64,000 nucleotides of DNA, taken from Trebonia sp035571275 (lineage in GTDB: Bacteria > Actinomycetota > Actinomycetes > Streptosporangiales > Streptosporangiaceae). The notes under the pieces were generated by a model that saw only the letters and a list, made by a program, of their open reading frames with translations, did no database searches and had not been told where the DNA came from. Of the stretch, positions 10,201-18,308 are shown one piece after another; position 1 is the first letter of the stretch, and each line of letters begins with the position of its first letter. The translations under genes were made by a program, and so were the position numbers. The DNA is taken from NCBI GenBank assembly GCA_035571275.1, contig DATMKQ010000412.1, positions 1-64,000 of the forward strand, in the 5' to 3' direction.

Positions 10201-13200
10201 ACGTGTCGTCGGGGTAGTAGCTGTAGTAGGCCGTCGAGCATTTCTGCGCCGGCTGGTTCTGGCAGGTCGTCTGCGACACCAGGTTCCCGCGGATGTCGTG
10301 CCCGGTCACCGTCACGTTCCCGTCCGGGTCGGTGACCGTGTTCAGGAAGCCGTTGACGTCGTATCCGTATTTTGTGGTGTTGCCAAGGGCGTCGGTCTGC
10401 GCCAGGATCCGGTCCCCGTTCAGCGGGTCGTACCGGTAGGAAAGGGTCTTGCCGCCGGGATCTGTGACGGTGACGTTCTCCACCGGTGTCAGGCCGCTGG
10501 AGTATTTCGATGACTGCCACTGGTCGGTCACCTGGGCGGCGGTCAGCGCGGCGGGGTAGACGGCGACCTCGGCGAGATCACCCTTGAAGTACAGCGGGGT
10601 CGCCGTGTCGCCGGAATGGCTGTTGTCCGGCCACAGCCCGCTGATGTACCCCGCCCCGGCGTAGTCGTTTGGCAGGTTGAGCACGTCTATGTTGCCTGAC
10701 AGCGTGCCGACCAGCGCGCCGTCCAGGTACATCGACTGGGTCGTCCCCGCAGCCGACAGCACGACCTCGTGCCACTTTCCGTCGTCTACCGCCGATGACG
10801 TCGATATCGGCGCGGAACTCCCGGTCCAGAACTCGCCTTTGAGCTTGCCATCGCTGCCGATGTACAGGGCGGGCACGTAACCGCCGCCCGTCGAGCCCGC
10901 GCTGAGGGCCGCGTTCTGGTAGGAGTACAAGACCTCGTCGGCGGTGCTGGTCTTGAACCAGAGCGACACCGACTGATCCCCCGACGCGGTCATCGGCGCG
11001 ACGGGAAGCTGGATGTAAGAGCTGGTCCCGTTGAACGAGTCGACCGTGGTGTCGGAGAACGGCCCGCCGGTAACCCCCTGGGTGACCGAACTGTAGGCGG
11101 CGGTGCCGCCATTGACCTGGTTGACCGCATCGGTGGTGTTGGTGTCGCCCAGCCGCCAGTAGCCGGCCGGCTGATCGCCGAGGACCGAGGACGCGTACAC
11201 CTGGCTCGACCCCGTCACCGACGGTGCCGCCACGGTCCAGTTCCCGCCGTTCGAATCCGTCACCGACGTGACCGCGGCCGTCAGCGGGTTATAGGCGACC
11301 TGCGCGTACACCTTGCCTGACGGCCGGGTCACCGTCGTCGCCAGCGCGGCCGCGTGGGTGCCCGCCGAATACATCGCGGCCACTTCGGCCGCGGTCACCG
11401 GACGGGTCCAGAACGCCACGTCGGAGATGTCGCCGGAGAAATACATGGGGTAGGCGGTGCCCCCGGAGTTCGGCTCGTCCGGCCATCCCTCGCCGGCGAA
11501 CCCGGCCCCGATGTAGTGGTTGCTCAGGTTGAGCACGTCGATGGTCCCTGACAGGCTGCCGACCTTCGCGCCGTCCAGGTATAGCGTCTGCGTGTTCCCC
11601 GAGACAGACAACGTGGCCAGGTGCCACTTGCCGTCGGCGACCGATGAGGAGGTCGTTATCGGGGAAGTGCTCCCGGTCCATATCTCCGCGTTCAGCTTCC
11701 CGTCGCTGCCGATGTACATCGCGGGAACGTAATCACTGGTCGTCGAGCCCGCGCTCAGCGCCGTGTTCTCGTAGGAGTACAGGATGCCGTTCGTGGCGGT
11801 GGTCTTGAACCAGACGGACACCGACTGGTAGGCGGCGCCAAGCTGCAGGTTCCCCGGCAAGGTCGCGTAGGAGGACGTGCCGTTGAACGCCGCTGACGTC
11901 GCGGACGAGCCCGCCAGCGGCCCCGCCGCGCCGAGCGTCACGCCCGAGTACGTCCCGTTGTCGGTGCCCTCATTCACCAGCACCGAACTGGCCACCGTCG
12001 TCCCCGACGTCTCGTCCAGCCGCCAGTACGAGTCCGGCCCGGAGTCAAGCACCGCGTCCGGATAATCCGAGCCCGCCGCATAGGTGTAGCCGTAGCAGGT
12101 GCTGTAGTTGATCGGCGGGCACACGCTCGTGAGCTCGTCACCGGTGTAGGAGTACTGCCAGGTCAGGTCCGTGTTCTGGTTGCCGGAAGTCACGGGGTCG
12201 GTGAAGACCGAGGCGACGTGCGGGGAGTACGGCGCGGAGGGGGACGTCCAGGTCAGGTGTAGCGCCCGTCCCGACGCGGCCGACGTCATCGTGGTGATCT
12301 CGTTCGAGGAGTTCCAGGTGAAGTTCAGCGCATGACCCAGCGCGTCGGTGATCGCGGTGATCCCGTACAGCCCGCTGCCCAGCGACTGAGTGAACGTGTA
12401 CACCGTGTCGTTCTTGTCGGTCAGCGTGAAGCCGCCGGACACCGACCTCAGCGTCGCGTACCGGCCCGGCGGCGCCGTATACGACCCGTTGGAATTCAGC
12501 CCGAACCCGACCTGTTCCCCGTCCGGGTAGGTGACCACCTCGGTGGCGGTGGCACCCGACGAGCTGGTCTGCCCGGGACTCACGCGCATGTCGAGGACCG
12601 ACGACCAGCCGGTCCCGAACGCGCCCGTTGTCCTCGGGTCGAAGCTGTTGTAATCCCGCTGCACCGACAGCGCCGGCCCCACGGTGGAGACCTGCGCGTC
12701 GGTGGCCGAGGTGGTCCAGTTCCCCGACGCGGGATCGAATCCGGGCCCGCTGTCGTTCTGCGACAGCCCCGAGGTGATCAGCGGTTGCGGCACAGGCGTG
12801 CCGAAATACCGGACATCCGGCGCGACGCTGTAGTCCAGCCCGTCGTAGTCCTGGACCGTCCAGTAATACTCTTGCCCCCACGTCAGATCGCCCGCGGGCA
12901 CCGTCCAGTCCCCGGTCGAGATCTTCCCCGACGACGCGATATCCGTGCCTGACGTCGAGTAGACGGTGAACACGTACTGGATCGGATCCGGCCAGCTGTC
13001 CGGGTCCGACCCGGACGCCAGCAACTCCGGCGTCAGCGACGCTGAGGAGTAGTTGTCGGGCGGGTATTCCGTGTTGATCTGCGGCGGGTCGTCCGCAGCG
13101 TAGGTCAGCGACAGGTACGGTGCGTTGGCGGTGTTGAACGAGTCGAACTGCTTCCACTGGTTGTTGTCGGTCGTCGAGTTCGTCAGCGCGATCCCGTAGT

Positions 13201-14740
13201 CGTCGGACGGGTGCAGCGTCCAGTCGTTGAGATCGCCGAGCCCGGTCGAGTTCATCGTCATCGACATCCAGCCGCCGACCGACGGATTGCCGCTGGTGTT
13301 CGTGCACGCCGCTGATGGCGCGGTGGTGTCGAGTTCACCCATGCCGTTGCCGGTGGCCGGCCCCGGCCACGACTTGTTCCCCGTCACCGACCAGGACGCG
13401 GTGATCTCGTTCGCGTAGAACGGCTCCGCCGAGCCGCACGTCCAGGCCCAGGCGTCCCACACGTGCAGCGAGGCGGCGGTGATGTGCTCGTTGGCAAGCG
13501 CGCTGCCCAGGCCGTTGAACGCGAGGAACGACCGCGCGTAGTTAGAGCCGCTGTCATAGGTGCCCAGCTGCAGGAGCGTGTTGCCCGAATAGTCATTGGT
13601 GTACGGGTACAGCACATCGGTCGTGCCGGTGGTGGTGGCGGAGTAGGACGGGTCGACCACCACAGGGAACATCCGCGACGGGCTGGCCAGCCACGCCGGG
13701 TCGATGCTCGCCCGCAGCGCGAGGCCGCCGCGGTACATCACCAGCTCGTACTTCACCGGGGTCGTCGCCCCGATCGGCCCGGTGCGCGGACCTGTCGCGG
13801 AGTCCCGCGCCAGCCCGGCGGGGATCACGCCGCGTACCGCGCCCGAGGCGTCGACGAGCCAGATCGACCCGTCGGGTCGCATATGCGGCGTCAGGCCCGT
13901 CAGCGCCAGCGGGAAGAGCCAGGTCGAAGGCGCCTTCGCCGAACGCAGGATGAGCCGTTCGGCGATCCCGGTGGCGGTGTCCGTCTCGGTGAGGTCCGTG
14001 GCCGCGAGCACGCCGCGGTAGGTTGCCGTCGGCCCGGCCACCGTGCCTCGCACTCCCGCCGCGCCGGCGAGGCCGAACGATAGTCCGAACGAACCGTTGG
14101 TTCCACCGGAAGCCAGCGATGCTAGCGCGAGATCATCAGCGCGCGGGGCGAAGCTGACCGTCAGCGAGTTCGCGTGGTCGTGCCAGCGCCCCCCGGCCGC
14201 GGGAACCAGGGTGGTGCTGACGGGCCGCCAGGCTCCGGCCGGCGTCCGGTAGTTGACCGGGCTGGCGTACACGTCGCGCGTATAGCTGCCGTCGGCGTTC
14301 TTGTACAGGTCTGAGGTAGCCGACGCCGTGATCAGCGTGCTCGTCTTCGGATTGAACGTGACCGGGCCAGGCGCGGGCTTCGTGGTGTCCTGGTGCACCG
14401 CCGGGACATGCGGCCGGTACGCGGGCAGTTGTCCCGGCCCCTCCCCCGGTGCCCGCCCGGTCGCGCGCGCGACCGCGCGCGATACCGCGGCCGGCACCTG
14501 ATGGCCATGTCCCGACGCCGTGCCTGACTGCTGCACTGGCGTCACAGGCGCCGGCTGATGTTTACCTGTCAACCAGGACCAAAGATCGTCAAGGCCGGTC
14601 CTGATCGCCGCCGGGGACGGCAGCCGCAGTGTCGCGGCGTCGGCCGATGGAGCCACCGCCATAGACGGCAGCCACAGGACCAGTACCACAAGGAGCGCTT
14701 TCGCTGCGCGCACGCGCCATCGGCGACCTGGCATAGCCAC
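4295..14740 (-). CDS. Secreted RHS/YD-repeat polymorphic toxin with LamG domains and DUF3990 ART tip
   Basis: The 3,481-residue protein starts at a GTG at 14740 with GGAG seven bases upstream. Residues 1-35 are a Sec signal peptide. Approximate layout: DNRLRE-like region 360-550; fibronectin-like strand region 551-650; RHS entry (DUF6531-like) 674-750; LamG-like domains at 894-1127, 1184-1411 and 1927-2140; YD repeats between and after these to about 2930; RHS-associated core near 2900-3007 ending NPLTGTDPSGH. A Gln/Ala-rich helical stretch and Gly/Ala hydrophobic segments follow. The tip, 3338-3481, begins DLYHGTSAESA, has GRGFYTTRDPEQAATWA and ends with QISFHTENAV, the pattern of DUF3990 ADP-ribosyltransferase-like toxins. 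The RHS shell would encapsulate this tip, and LamG domains suggest glycan or surface binding. The toxin target is unknown. Confidence 0.92.
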   Translation of the reverse strand: MAMPGRRWRVRAAKALLVVLVLWLPSMAVAPSADAATLRLPSPAAIRTGLDDLWSWLTGKHQPAPVTPVQQSGTASGHGHQVPAAVSRAVARATGRAPGEGPGQLPAYRPHVPAVHQDTTKPAPGPVTFNPKTSTLITASATSDLYKNADGSYTRDVYASPVNYRTPAGAWRPVSTTLVPAAGGRWHDHANSLTVSFAPRADDLALASLASGGTNGSFGLSFGLAGAAGVRGTVAGPTATYRGVLAATDLTETDTATGIAERLILRSAKAPSTWLFPLALTGLTPHMRPDGSIWLVDASGAVRGVIPAGLARDSATGPRTGPIGATTPVKYELVMYRGGLALRASIDPAWLASPSRMFPVVVDPSYSATTTGTTDVLYPYTNDYSGNTLLQLGTYDSGSNYARSFLAFNGLGSALANEHITAASLHVWDAWAWTCGSAEPFYANEITASWSVTGNKSWPGPATGNGMGELDTTAPSAACTNTSGNPSVGGWMSMTMNSTGLGDLNDWTLHPSDDYGIALTNSTTDNNQWKQFDSFNTANAPYLSLTYAADDPPQINTEYPPDNYSSASLTPELLASGSDPDSWPDPIQYVFTVYSTSGTDIASSGKISTGDWTVPAGDLTWGQEYYWTVQDYDGLDYSVAPDVRYFGTPVPQPLITSGLSQNDSGPGFDPASGNWTTSATDAQVSTVGPALSVQRDYNSFDPRTTGAFGTGWSSVLDMRVSPGQTSSSGATATEVVTYPDGEQVGFGLNSNGSYTAPPGRYATLRSVSGGFTLTDKNDTVYTFTQSLGSGLYGITAITDALGHALNFTWNSSNEITTMTSAASGRALHLTWTSPSAPYSPHVASVFTDPVTSGNQNTDLTWQYSYTGDELTSVCPPINYSTCYGYTYAAGSDYPDAVLDSGPDSYWRLDETSGTTVASSVLVNEGTDNGTYSGVTLGAAGPLAGSSATSAAFNGTSSYATLPGNLQLGAAYQSVSVWFKTTATNGILYSYENTALSAGSTTSDYVPAMYIGSDGKLNAEIWTGSTSPITTSSSVADGKWHLATLSVSGNTQTLYLDGAKVGSLSGTIDVLNLSNHYIGAGFAGEGWPDEPNSGGTAYPMYFSGDISDVAFWTRPVTAAEVAAMYSAGTHAAALATTVTRPSGKVYAQVAYNPLTAAVTSVTDSNGGNWTVAAPSVTGSSQVYASSVLGDQPAGYWRLGDTNTTDAVNQVNGGTAAYSSVTQGVTGGPFSDTTVDSFNGTSSYIQLPVAPMTASGDQSVSLWFKTSTADEVLYSYQNAALSAGSTGGGYVPALYIGSDGKLKGEFWTGSSAPISTSSAVDDGKWHEVVLSAAGTTQSMYLDGALVGTLSGNIDVLNLPNDYAGAGYISGLWPDNSHSGDTATPLYFKGDLAEVAVYPAALTAAQVTDQWQSSKYSSGLTPVENVTVTDPGGKTLSYRYDPLNGDRILAQTDALGNTTKYGYDVNGFLNTVTDPDGNVTVTGHDIRGNLVSQTTCQNQPAQKCSTAYYSYYPDDTSQSPAADPRNDMLLTARDGRSSSASDNRYLTVYTYDTSGDLTAETTPPVPGFTSGRTTSYAYTTGTGTTGGYQGAVPPAGLPYQETSPGGEITDTLYYADGDVAQVTDPDGQVTQYTYDGIGRVLAKTVISNSYPNGLVTSYAYNQMGQVVTETDPPVTDRVTGAVHTAQITTTYDADGNVLSQTVADTTGGDASRTVSYTYDSHDLLASSTDATGAVTKYTYDAYGDLATQSDPAGNVTSYVYDADGRLDTVTLDNYTGDPANPSAPVNLVESSRAYDPAGRMVSITDSMGNVTSYGYTDNGLVATITRTSPGGASFTEQANTYDAAGNLITQVTNNGATTTDYTVDAADRATSQTLDPSGLDRVTNLTYSPDDQVITQSLSGSAGTPARVTDYTYDGLGNMTSQSVHDDNAALAPSGWWPLTDGTGVPANYYPTIAADDSGNGNPATRSSGVTWSSGSATLNGTSGSFATASGVLSTTASYSVSAWVDLASTSGFQTVVGQDGTADSAFNLQFDPTTGDWNLAHNNSDATGTTTTRAMSSSAAVTGTWTHLVGTYNASTGAMGLYVNGTLSGTATDTTKWASSGPLTIGRGLWDGNPTDWVNGQIANVQVYPYVVSAAQVSALYGAGRGGIPAGEDRLTTTWTLDERGLPTSMTDPDGNVTHYSYDEAGRLAVTTGPTMTTQVYGGSATATAPTTMTGYDTFGEPAESSDANGNVTVTAYDADGRAVSVTAPPYTPPGSSSPISSQSSTTYNSLGQVTAQTDPLDNQTAYTYDQLGDVATVTAPNGGVTHYTYDTNGDQLSVTGPTGAQTQATYDYMGRAITSTQLERYPSAAANTTDYAYGTGGWLSSSTSPDGVTTSYAYDAAGEPVTVTDGAGNKTSYGYDPAGDRTSVTYPDGTQTTDAFDEAGRQTGSTDLSASGAALRSDSAAYDSDGNLIASTDYRGNTTSYRYDAAGDVTQEVQPVTPTSAITTSFGYDAAGNQTLYTDGNGNQWWTTYNSWNLPESRIEPTTAAYPTAAQSTFTTSYDADGRPVTLTEPGGVTASDSYDSVGDLTGQSGSGASAVTAGRSFGYDLAGNMTSASTSNTAPQSQPSNATSESFTYDDEGLLLTASGSAGSSSFTYDGDGQLASAATPAGTATYGYDNDGRLASMSDPATGSTLTYSYNSLSQLSQISYGAGADVRAFGYNSLHELTSDTLATSSGQTVGSISYGYDPNGNLTSKTTSSAFAGSATNTYTYDEANRLTSWNNGPTTTSYAYDPAGNLTQAGSKTYTYDARDELTNDGTNGYSYSANGALASEATSSGTASFTTDAYGQQVTEGTQSYLYDALGRDVQVTTGSGGVTPLSYQGDSDQLTSDGAATYTWDPDGTLTGTGVVGGSPSQGVLDYTDQHTDVVGQFKASGASLSWSAGYDPWGNVLTGSSLAGSLGYQSQFTDPATGKVQMGARWYNPGTGGFQDKDTVTVNPVPDPAAGNPFAYAADNPLTGTDPSGHMLMICDDYGCGSVQAIIHQYDAIQAAQNACNAACQAAQQQASYWASQDQRAQQQVQQAQQQESSCSGWTSWFSPSCDLHRAESYVHAAVHYAMQAADMVAKYTAEAARLAVRDTSRAVEDAANWGAHGARAAWHTVAQAGSRAYHDAAKWAAAGYQTVTHAVTTAYHYVARAATATVHYVEHHAATIAAVAVSVAAFAGCEAVTAGAGTIGCAAIAGAAGNAVSYAITAAQTGKFSWSGLGESALAGAAVGALSGGLAEGATSLLSGLAGTVLGSGAAEAGDALATSATEEAVSTTTESAATTADATASTAADDAVARGGATVDEGGQGAPDNIDLYHGTSAESASNIRGNGIDLSAGRANVDFGRGFYTTRDPEQAATWAAQRYGESGTVLRYSVPSSMFDNLSGRVFPGADSDYLDMVSSMRSGGPMHSYDYVEGPLLANPRDFLAGKEPITFGNQISFHTENAVNLLNGYLQP

Positions 14741-14869
14741 CCATCCGCTCCTGGTCCGAAGACCGCTCAGAAAAGCGCTCTACAGTGCCTCCGGGCAGCG
14801 CCCGGCCCCGTACATGAACGCGGTACCTTTTGTCCGGTGCCGGGCAGCTAGGGTGCCGAGTTGGAGCAA

Positions 14870-14898
14870 ATACTGATGAATCCTTCGGGAAGTGTCAA
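14870..14898 (-). promoter_or_regulatory. Sigma-70-like promoter for the RHS gene
   Basis: On the minus strand there is a perfect -35 TTGACA (14898-14893), a 17-base spacer and a -10 CAGTAT (14875-14870). Transcription would begin near 14862 and leave about 120 nt of leader before the RHS GTG. This is the cleanest consensus promoter noticed in the window and suggests that the toxin gene is transcribed independently of the upstream membrane protein. Confidence 0.6.
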
Positions 14899-14942
14899 GA
14901 CTGAAACTTTGCGTAACAACCGGCCCTCACGCACAGGCAGCC

Positions 14943-15542
14943 TCACGATTGCACGGCAGCGCTGATCAGGCGGGCGACGTTGGCCCGCACCTGACCATCC
15001 GCGGGGTCGACCGTCGTTACGCCGCGTGAATCCGGCGCCGCGCTGATCGCGACGAACCGCACCTGCGGATACCGGCCCGCATCGGCGGTCAGGGCTGACA
15101 CCTGCGCCGTCCCGACCGCCAGCACCATGCCGCAGCGCCGCTGGATCAGGCTCGCCAGATAGGGCTGCGCCGCGGCGGCCGTCGTGCCGTACACCGGCAG
15201 GTATTCCGCTTTCGCGTGGGTCGTCAGCGAGGCGTCTTGCATCCCGGCCCATACCTGCGCGGCGGCCGACCCCGCGACGCCGGCCGAGTCCGTCAGCAGG
15301 CAGGCGGTGAACGCGAGATACTGCCGGGCCCGGGTTGGCGGTGTCGCCCGCCCTGGCGCCGTCGCGACCAGCGCCCCGGCCACGCACCCGGCCACCGCCA
15401 CGGCGGCAGCGACTGCCCAGGTCAGCGCGCCGCCAGGCAGACGGCGGCCGCTGCGAGGCCGCCTCGCGCGAGGTCCTCGCCGCCCGCCCTGCGCCTGGGG
15501 CGACCTACCCGTTACTGCCGAGCGCCGGGGTTTCCCGCCCAT
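14943..15542 (-). CDS. Membrane-anchored BMP-like (periplasmic-binding fold) protein
   Basis: The 199-residue protein starts at an ATG at 15542 with GGGAGG seven bases upstream. Residues 1-38 are Arg-rich and cytoplasmic, residues 39-62 form one transmembrane helix, and the rest is extracytoplasmic. The outer part (QYLAFTACLLTDSAG, PYLASLIQRRCGMVLAVG, YPQVRFVAISA) resembles the first lobe of BMP/Med-type substrate-binding proteins but is too short to contain both lobes. It lies 202 bases upstream of the RHS gene on the same strand. The intervening consensus promoter suggests separate transcription. Function unknown. Confidence 0.7.
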   Translation of the reverse strand: MGGKPRRSAVTGRSPQAQGGRRGPRARRPRSGRRLPGGALTWAVAAAVAVAGCVAGALVATAPGRATPPTRARQYLAFTACLLTDSAGVAGSAAAQVWAGMQDASLTTHAKAEYLPVYGTTAAAAQPYLASLIQRRCGMVLAVGTAQVSALTADAGRYPQVRFVAISAAPDSRGVTTVDPADGQVRANVARLISAAVQS

Positions 15543-15630
15543 GGGCCGCCTCCCTGTCAGGCGGCAAACCTACTCCAGAACATCCTCGGACGAAACCGGA
15601 CGAACACGTTGTGACCGCGAGAGCGCCCAG

Positions 15631-16272
15631 CTAGGCGCCGCTGCGTGCGAAGCGGCTCCTGGCACGGAAGTCGGCGACCAGTTCGGGGGGTGCGCTCGCC
15701 GGCGAGCCGGAGTTGAACGGGGGGTGGGGGTCGTATTCGATGGCTAGCTGGATTCGCTTGGCTTCCTCGTCGCCGGCGATCTTGGCGCACAGGGCCAGGG
15801 CCATGTCTATGCCCGCGGAGACGCCTGCGCCGGTGGCGTATTTACCGTCGAAGACGTAGCGCTCCCGACGGGGGTTGGCGCCCAGCTTTGCCAGTTCGTC
15901 CATCGCAAGCCAGTGCGTTGTCGCGTCACGGCCTGTTAGCAGGCCAGCGCCCGCCAGGATCAGGGCGCCCGTGCAGACCGAAGTGGTCCACGTGGAGGTC
16001 TTGTCGGCCGCTACCAGCCAGTCGGTGAGCGGGCCCGGGGGCATCTGGGCGGACTGGCCGGGGCCGCCGGGGACAAGGATTATGTGGGGGTGCGGGACGT
16101 CGGCGTAGGCGGCTTCGGCGTGCAGAGACAGAGAGCCTGACTCGTCGGGAATCAGGCCATGCCGTTCGGAAGCGAAAATGATCTTCGCTCCGGGCAAGTG
16201 GTTGAAGACCTGAAAGGGACCTACGGCGTCCAGTGAGGCGAAACGATCAAAGAGCGCGATGACGATCTGCAT
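15631..16272 (-). CDS. DJ-1/PfpI family protein (isonitrile hydratase-like)
   Basis: This 213-residue protein is a single DJ-1/PfpI domain. The nucleophile elbow is SVCTGALILAGAG, with Cys near residue 98, and it has VPGGPGQSAQ. This is the arrangement of isonitrile hydratase-like members rather than PfpI proteases. An AGGAG lies just upstream of the ATG at 16272. Its first 26 bases overlap the 3' end of the GlxA-type regulator gene, so the two are co-transcribed and probably act on the same stimulus. Substrate unknown. Confidence 0.85.
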   Translation of the reverse strand: MQIVIALFDRFASLDAVGPFQVFNHLPGAKIIFASERHGLIPDESGSLSLHAEAAYADVPHPHIILVPGGPGQSAQMPPGPLTDWLVAADKTSTWTTSVCTGALILAGAGLLTGRDATTHWLAMDELAKLGANPRRERYVFDGKYATGAGVSAGIDMALALCAKIAGDEEAKRIQLAIEYDPHPPFNSGSPASAPPELVADFRARSRFARSGA

Positions 16273-17248
16273 GGGACTCCTGTTCGGATGGGGTTTTCGG
16301 GCGAAAACGGCGGCGGTACTCGGCGGGGCTGACGCCGAGCGCGCGGACGAAGGCGCGGCGCATCGCCTCGGGGTTGGCGTAGCCGCAGGCGCGGGCGGTC
16401 TCCTCGACGCCGTCGGCGGTGTCTTCCAGCCGACGGCGCGCCGCCTCCAACCTGGTCCTGTCGACGTAGCGGCCGGGCGGCATGCCCACTTCGGCGGCGA
16501 AGGAGCGGGCGAACTGGCGGGGCGACAGGCTGGCCCGGTCGGCGAGGGCTTCGACGGACAGGTCGGCGCCGGGATGTTCGGCGATCCAGTGCTGGACCTC
16601 GCGCAGCGGCGCGCGGTCCGCGAACTGCGCCGCCAACTGCGCGCTGAACTGGGCCTGGCTGCCTGGCCTGCGCAGGAAGACGACGAGGGCGCGGGCGACC
16701 GCGAGCGCGACGTCGCGGCCCAGGTCGTCCTCGACCAGGGCGAGCGCGAGGTCGATCCCCGCGGTGACGCCGGCCGAGGTGGCCAGGTCCGGGGTCTTGA
16801 TGAAGATCGGGTCAGGGTCGACGGTCACGTCCGGGTACCGCTTCGCCAGCGTCTCGCACTGGTCCCAGTGGGTGGTCACCGTCCGGCCGGCCAGCAGCCC
16901 CGCCTCGGCGAGCAGGAACGCGCCGGTGCAGACGGAGGTGAGCCGCGACGCGCCGCGGGCGTGCTCGCGCAGCCACGCGACGAGTTCGGGGTCGCGGCGC
17001 CTGGCGCCAGGCCCGCCGGGGACGACCAGGGTGTGCGGCGGTTCCGTAAGCTCACGCAGGTCGGCGTCGGGAGTGATCAGGAGGCGGCTTGACGTGCGGA
17101 CCGGGCGGCCGCCAAGGCTCGCCGTCGTGATCCGGTAGGCGTCTGGCCTGACGGCACTCGCGTGCTCGAACGCCTCCAGGGGTCCGGTCAGGTCCAGGCT
17201 CTGCACGCCGTCGAAGACGACGATCAGCACGGTTCGCACGGTTCGCAC
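16247..17248 (-). CDS. GlxA family transcriptional regulator (DJ-1-like plus AraC HTH)
   Basis: The 333-residue protein has an N-terminal DJ-1/PfpI-like sensor domain (about 5-170, TSVCTGAFLLAEAGLL) and a C-terminal AraC/XylS DNA-binding domain with two HTH motifs (about 215-325, ending GVSPAEYRRRF). This is the classic GlxA/FtrA layout. The start lies in a 9-base repeat (GTGCGAACC), so GTGs at 17248, 17239 and 17230 are alternatives. It overlaps the downstream stand-alone DJ-1 gene by 26 bases and likely controls that operon; the ligand is unknown. Confidence 0.88.
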   Translation of the reverse strand: MRTVRTVLIVVFDGVQSLDLTGPLEAFEHASAVRPDAYRITTASLGGRPVRTSSRLLITPDADLRELTEPPHTLVVPGGPGARRRDPELVAWLREHARGASRLTSVCTGAFLLAEAGLLAGRTVTTHWDQCETLAKRYPDVTVDPDPIFIKTPDLATSAGVTAGIDLALALVEDDLGRDVALAVARALVVFLRRPGSQAQFSAQLAAQFADRAPLREVQHWIAEHPGADLSVEALADRASLSPRQFARSFAAEVGMPPGRYVDRTRLEAARRRLEDTADGVEETARACGYANPEAMRRAFVRALGVSPAEYRRRFRPKTPSEQESHADRHRAL

Positions 17249-17366
17249 GCGACCCAGTCTGGCGGCGAGCCGTCATGACAGCAATGACGAATACCCCACC
17301 TTTCCTGCCATGGCGAGTGCGCTGCAGGTTCCCCGGTTGAGGGGGATGTTGATAGATTGCGTCGTC

Positions 17367-18308
17367 ATGGGTGACAAGCGGACTTTGGTCACAGGTGGCT
17401 CAGGTTTCATCGGATCCCATTTGTGTAAGCGCCTGCTCGAACTTGGTCACGACGTGCTCGTGGTCGACAACTTCTACTCAAGCAGCCGGCACAACCTCCA
17501 TGAACTGCTCGGCGAACCGCGCTTCGAGCTCATGCGGCACGACGTGACATTCCCGCTGTACCTTGAGGTCGACGAGATTTACCACCTCGCCTGCCCCGCG
17601 TCGCCCGTTTATTACCAGCGGGACCCCGTGCAGACCACCAAGACCTGTGTGCACGGGTCGATCAACATGCTCGGCCTGGCCAAGCGGCTGGGTGCGCGGA
17701 TCCTGCTCACTTCGACCTCGGAGGTGTACGGCGATCCGGCCGCGCACCCGCAGTCGGAGTCATACTGGGGCAACGTGAACCCGATCGGCGTGCGGTCCTG
17801 CTATGACGAGGGCAAGCGGTGCGCGGAGACGCTGTTCTTCGACTACCACCGCCAGCACGACCTGTCGATCAAGGTGGCCCGCGTCTTCAACACCTACTGG
17901 CCGAAGATGCTCCCTGACGACGGGCGGGTGGTGTCGAACTTCGTCGTTCAGGCGCTGCGAGGTGAGCCGCTCACGGTGTTCGGCGACGGGTCGCAGACGA
18001 GGTCGTTCTGCTACGTCGACGACATGGTGGCGGGCCTGATCGCCCTCATGAACTCGCCGTCGGAGGTGACCGGGCCGGTCAACCTCGGCAACCCGGGAGA
18101 GTTCACGATGCTCGAACTGGCCAAGCAGGTCATGGACCTGACCGGCGGCAGCTGTCCCGTCGAGCATCGCCCGCTGCCCGCGGACGACCCGGCACGCCGG
18201 CGGCCCGACATCAGCCGCGCCAAGGAGCTACTGGGCTGGGAGCCGACGATCCAGCTCAGGGAAGGGCTCGCCCGGACCATCAGCTACTTCAGGCAGGCGC
18301 TCGGATGA
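17367..18308 (+). CDS. UDP-glucuronate decarboxylase-like NAD-dependent epimerase (UXS family)
   Basis: Started at the ATG at 17367, the protein has 313 residues, usual for the family. It has the Rossmann motif TGGSGFIG (9-16), a substrate segment YHLACPASPVYYQ, and the catalytic YDEGK (Tyr146, Lys150), whose YDEGKR form is typical of UXS enzymes making UDP-xylose from UDP-glucuronate. An in-frame ATG at 17346 would add seven residues. A TAGATT -10-like box ends eight bases before the chosen ATG, compatible with leaderless translation. The product could feed cell-wall or secondary-metabolite glycosylation; no sugar cluster is adjacent. Confidence 0.85.
   Translation: MGDKRTLVTGGSGFIGSHLCKRLLELGHDVLVVDNFYSSSRHNLHELLGEPRFELMRHDVTFPLYLEVDEIYHLACPASPVYYQRDPVQTTKTCVHGSINMLGLAKRLGARILLTSTSEVYGDPAAHPQSESYWGNVNPIGVRSCYDEGKRCAETLFFDYHRQHDLSIKVARVFNTYWPKMLPDDGRVVSNFVVQALRGEPLTVFGDGSQTRSFCYVDDMVAGLIALMNSPSEVTGPVNLGNPGEFTMLELAKQVMDLTGGSCPVEHRPLPADDPARRRPDISRAKELLGWEPTIQLREGLARTISYFRQALG

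Noticed and set aside
5900..10500. Many short similar repeats that could suggest a CRISPR array
   Set aside because: The repeats are degenerate, codon-phased and encode Tyr-Asp (YD) motifs of the RHS shell; there are no constant-length spacers or cas genes.
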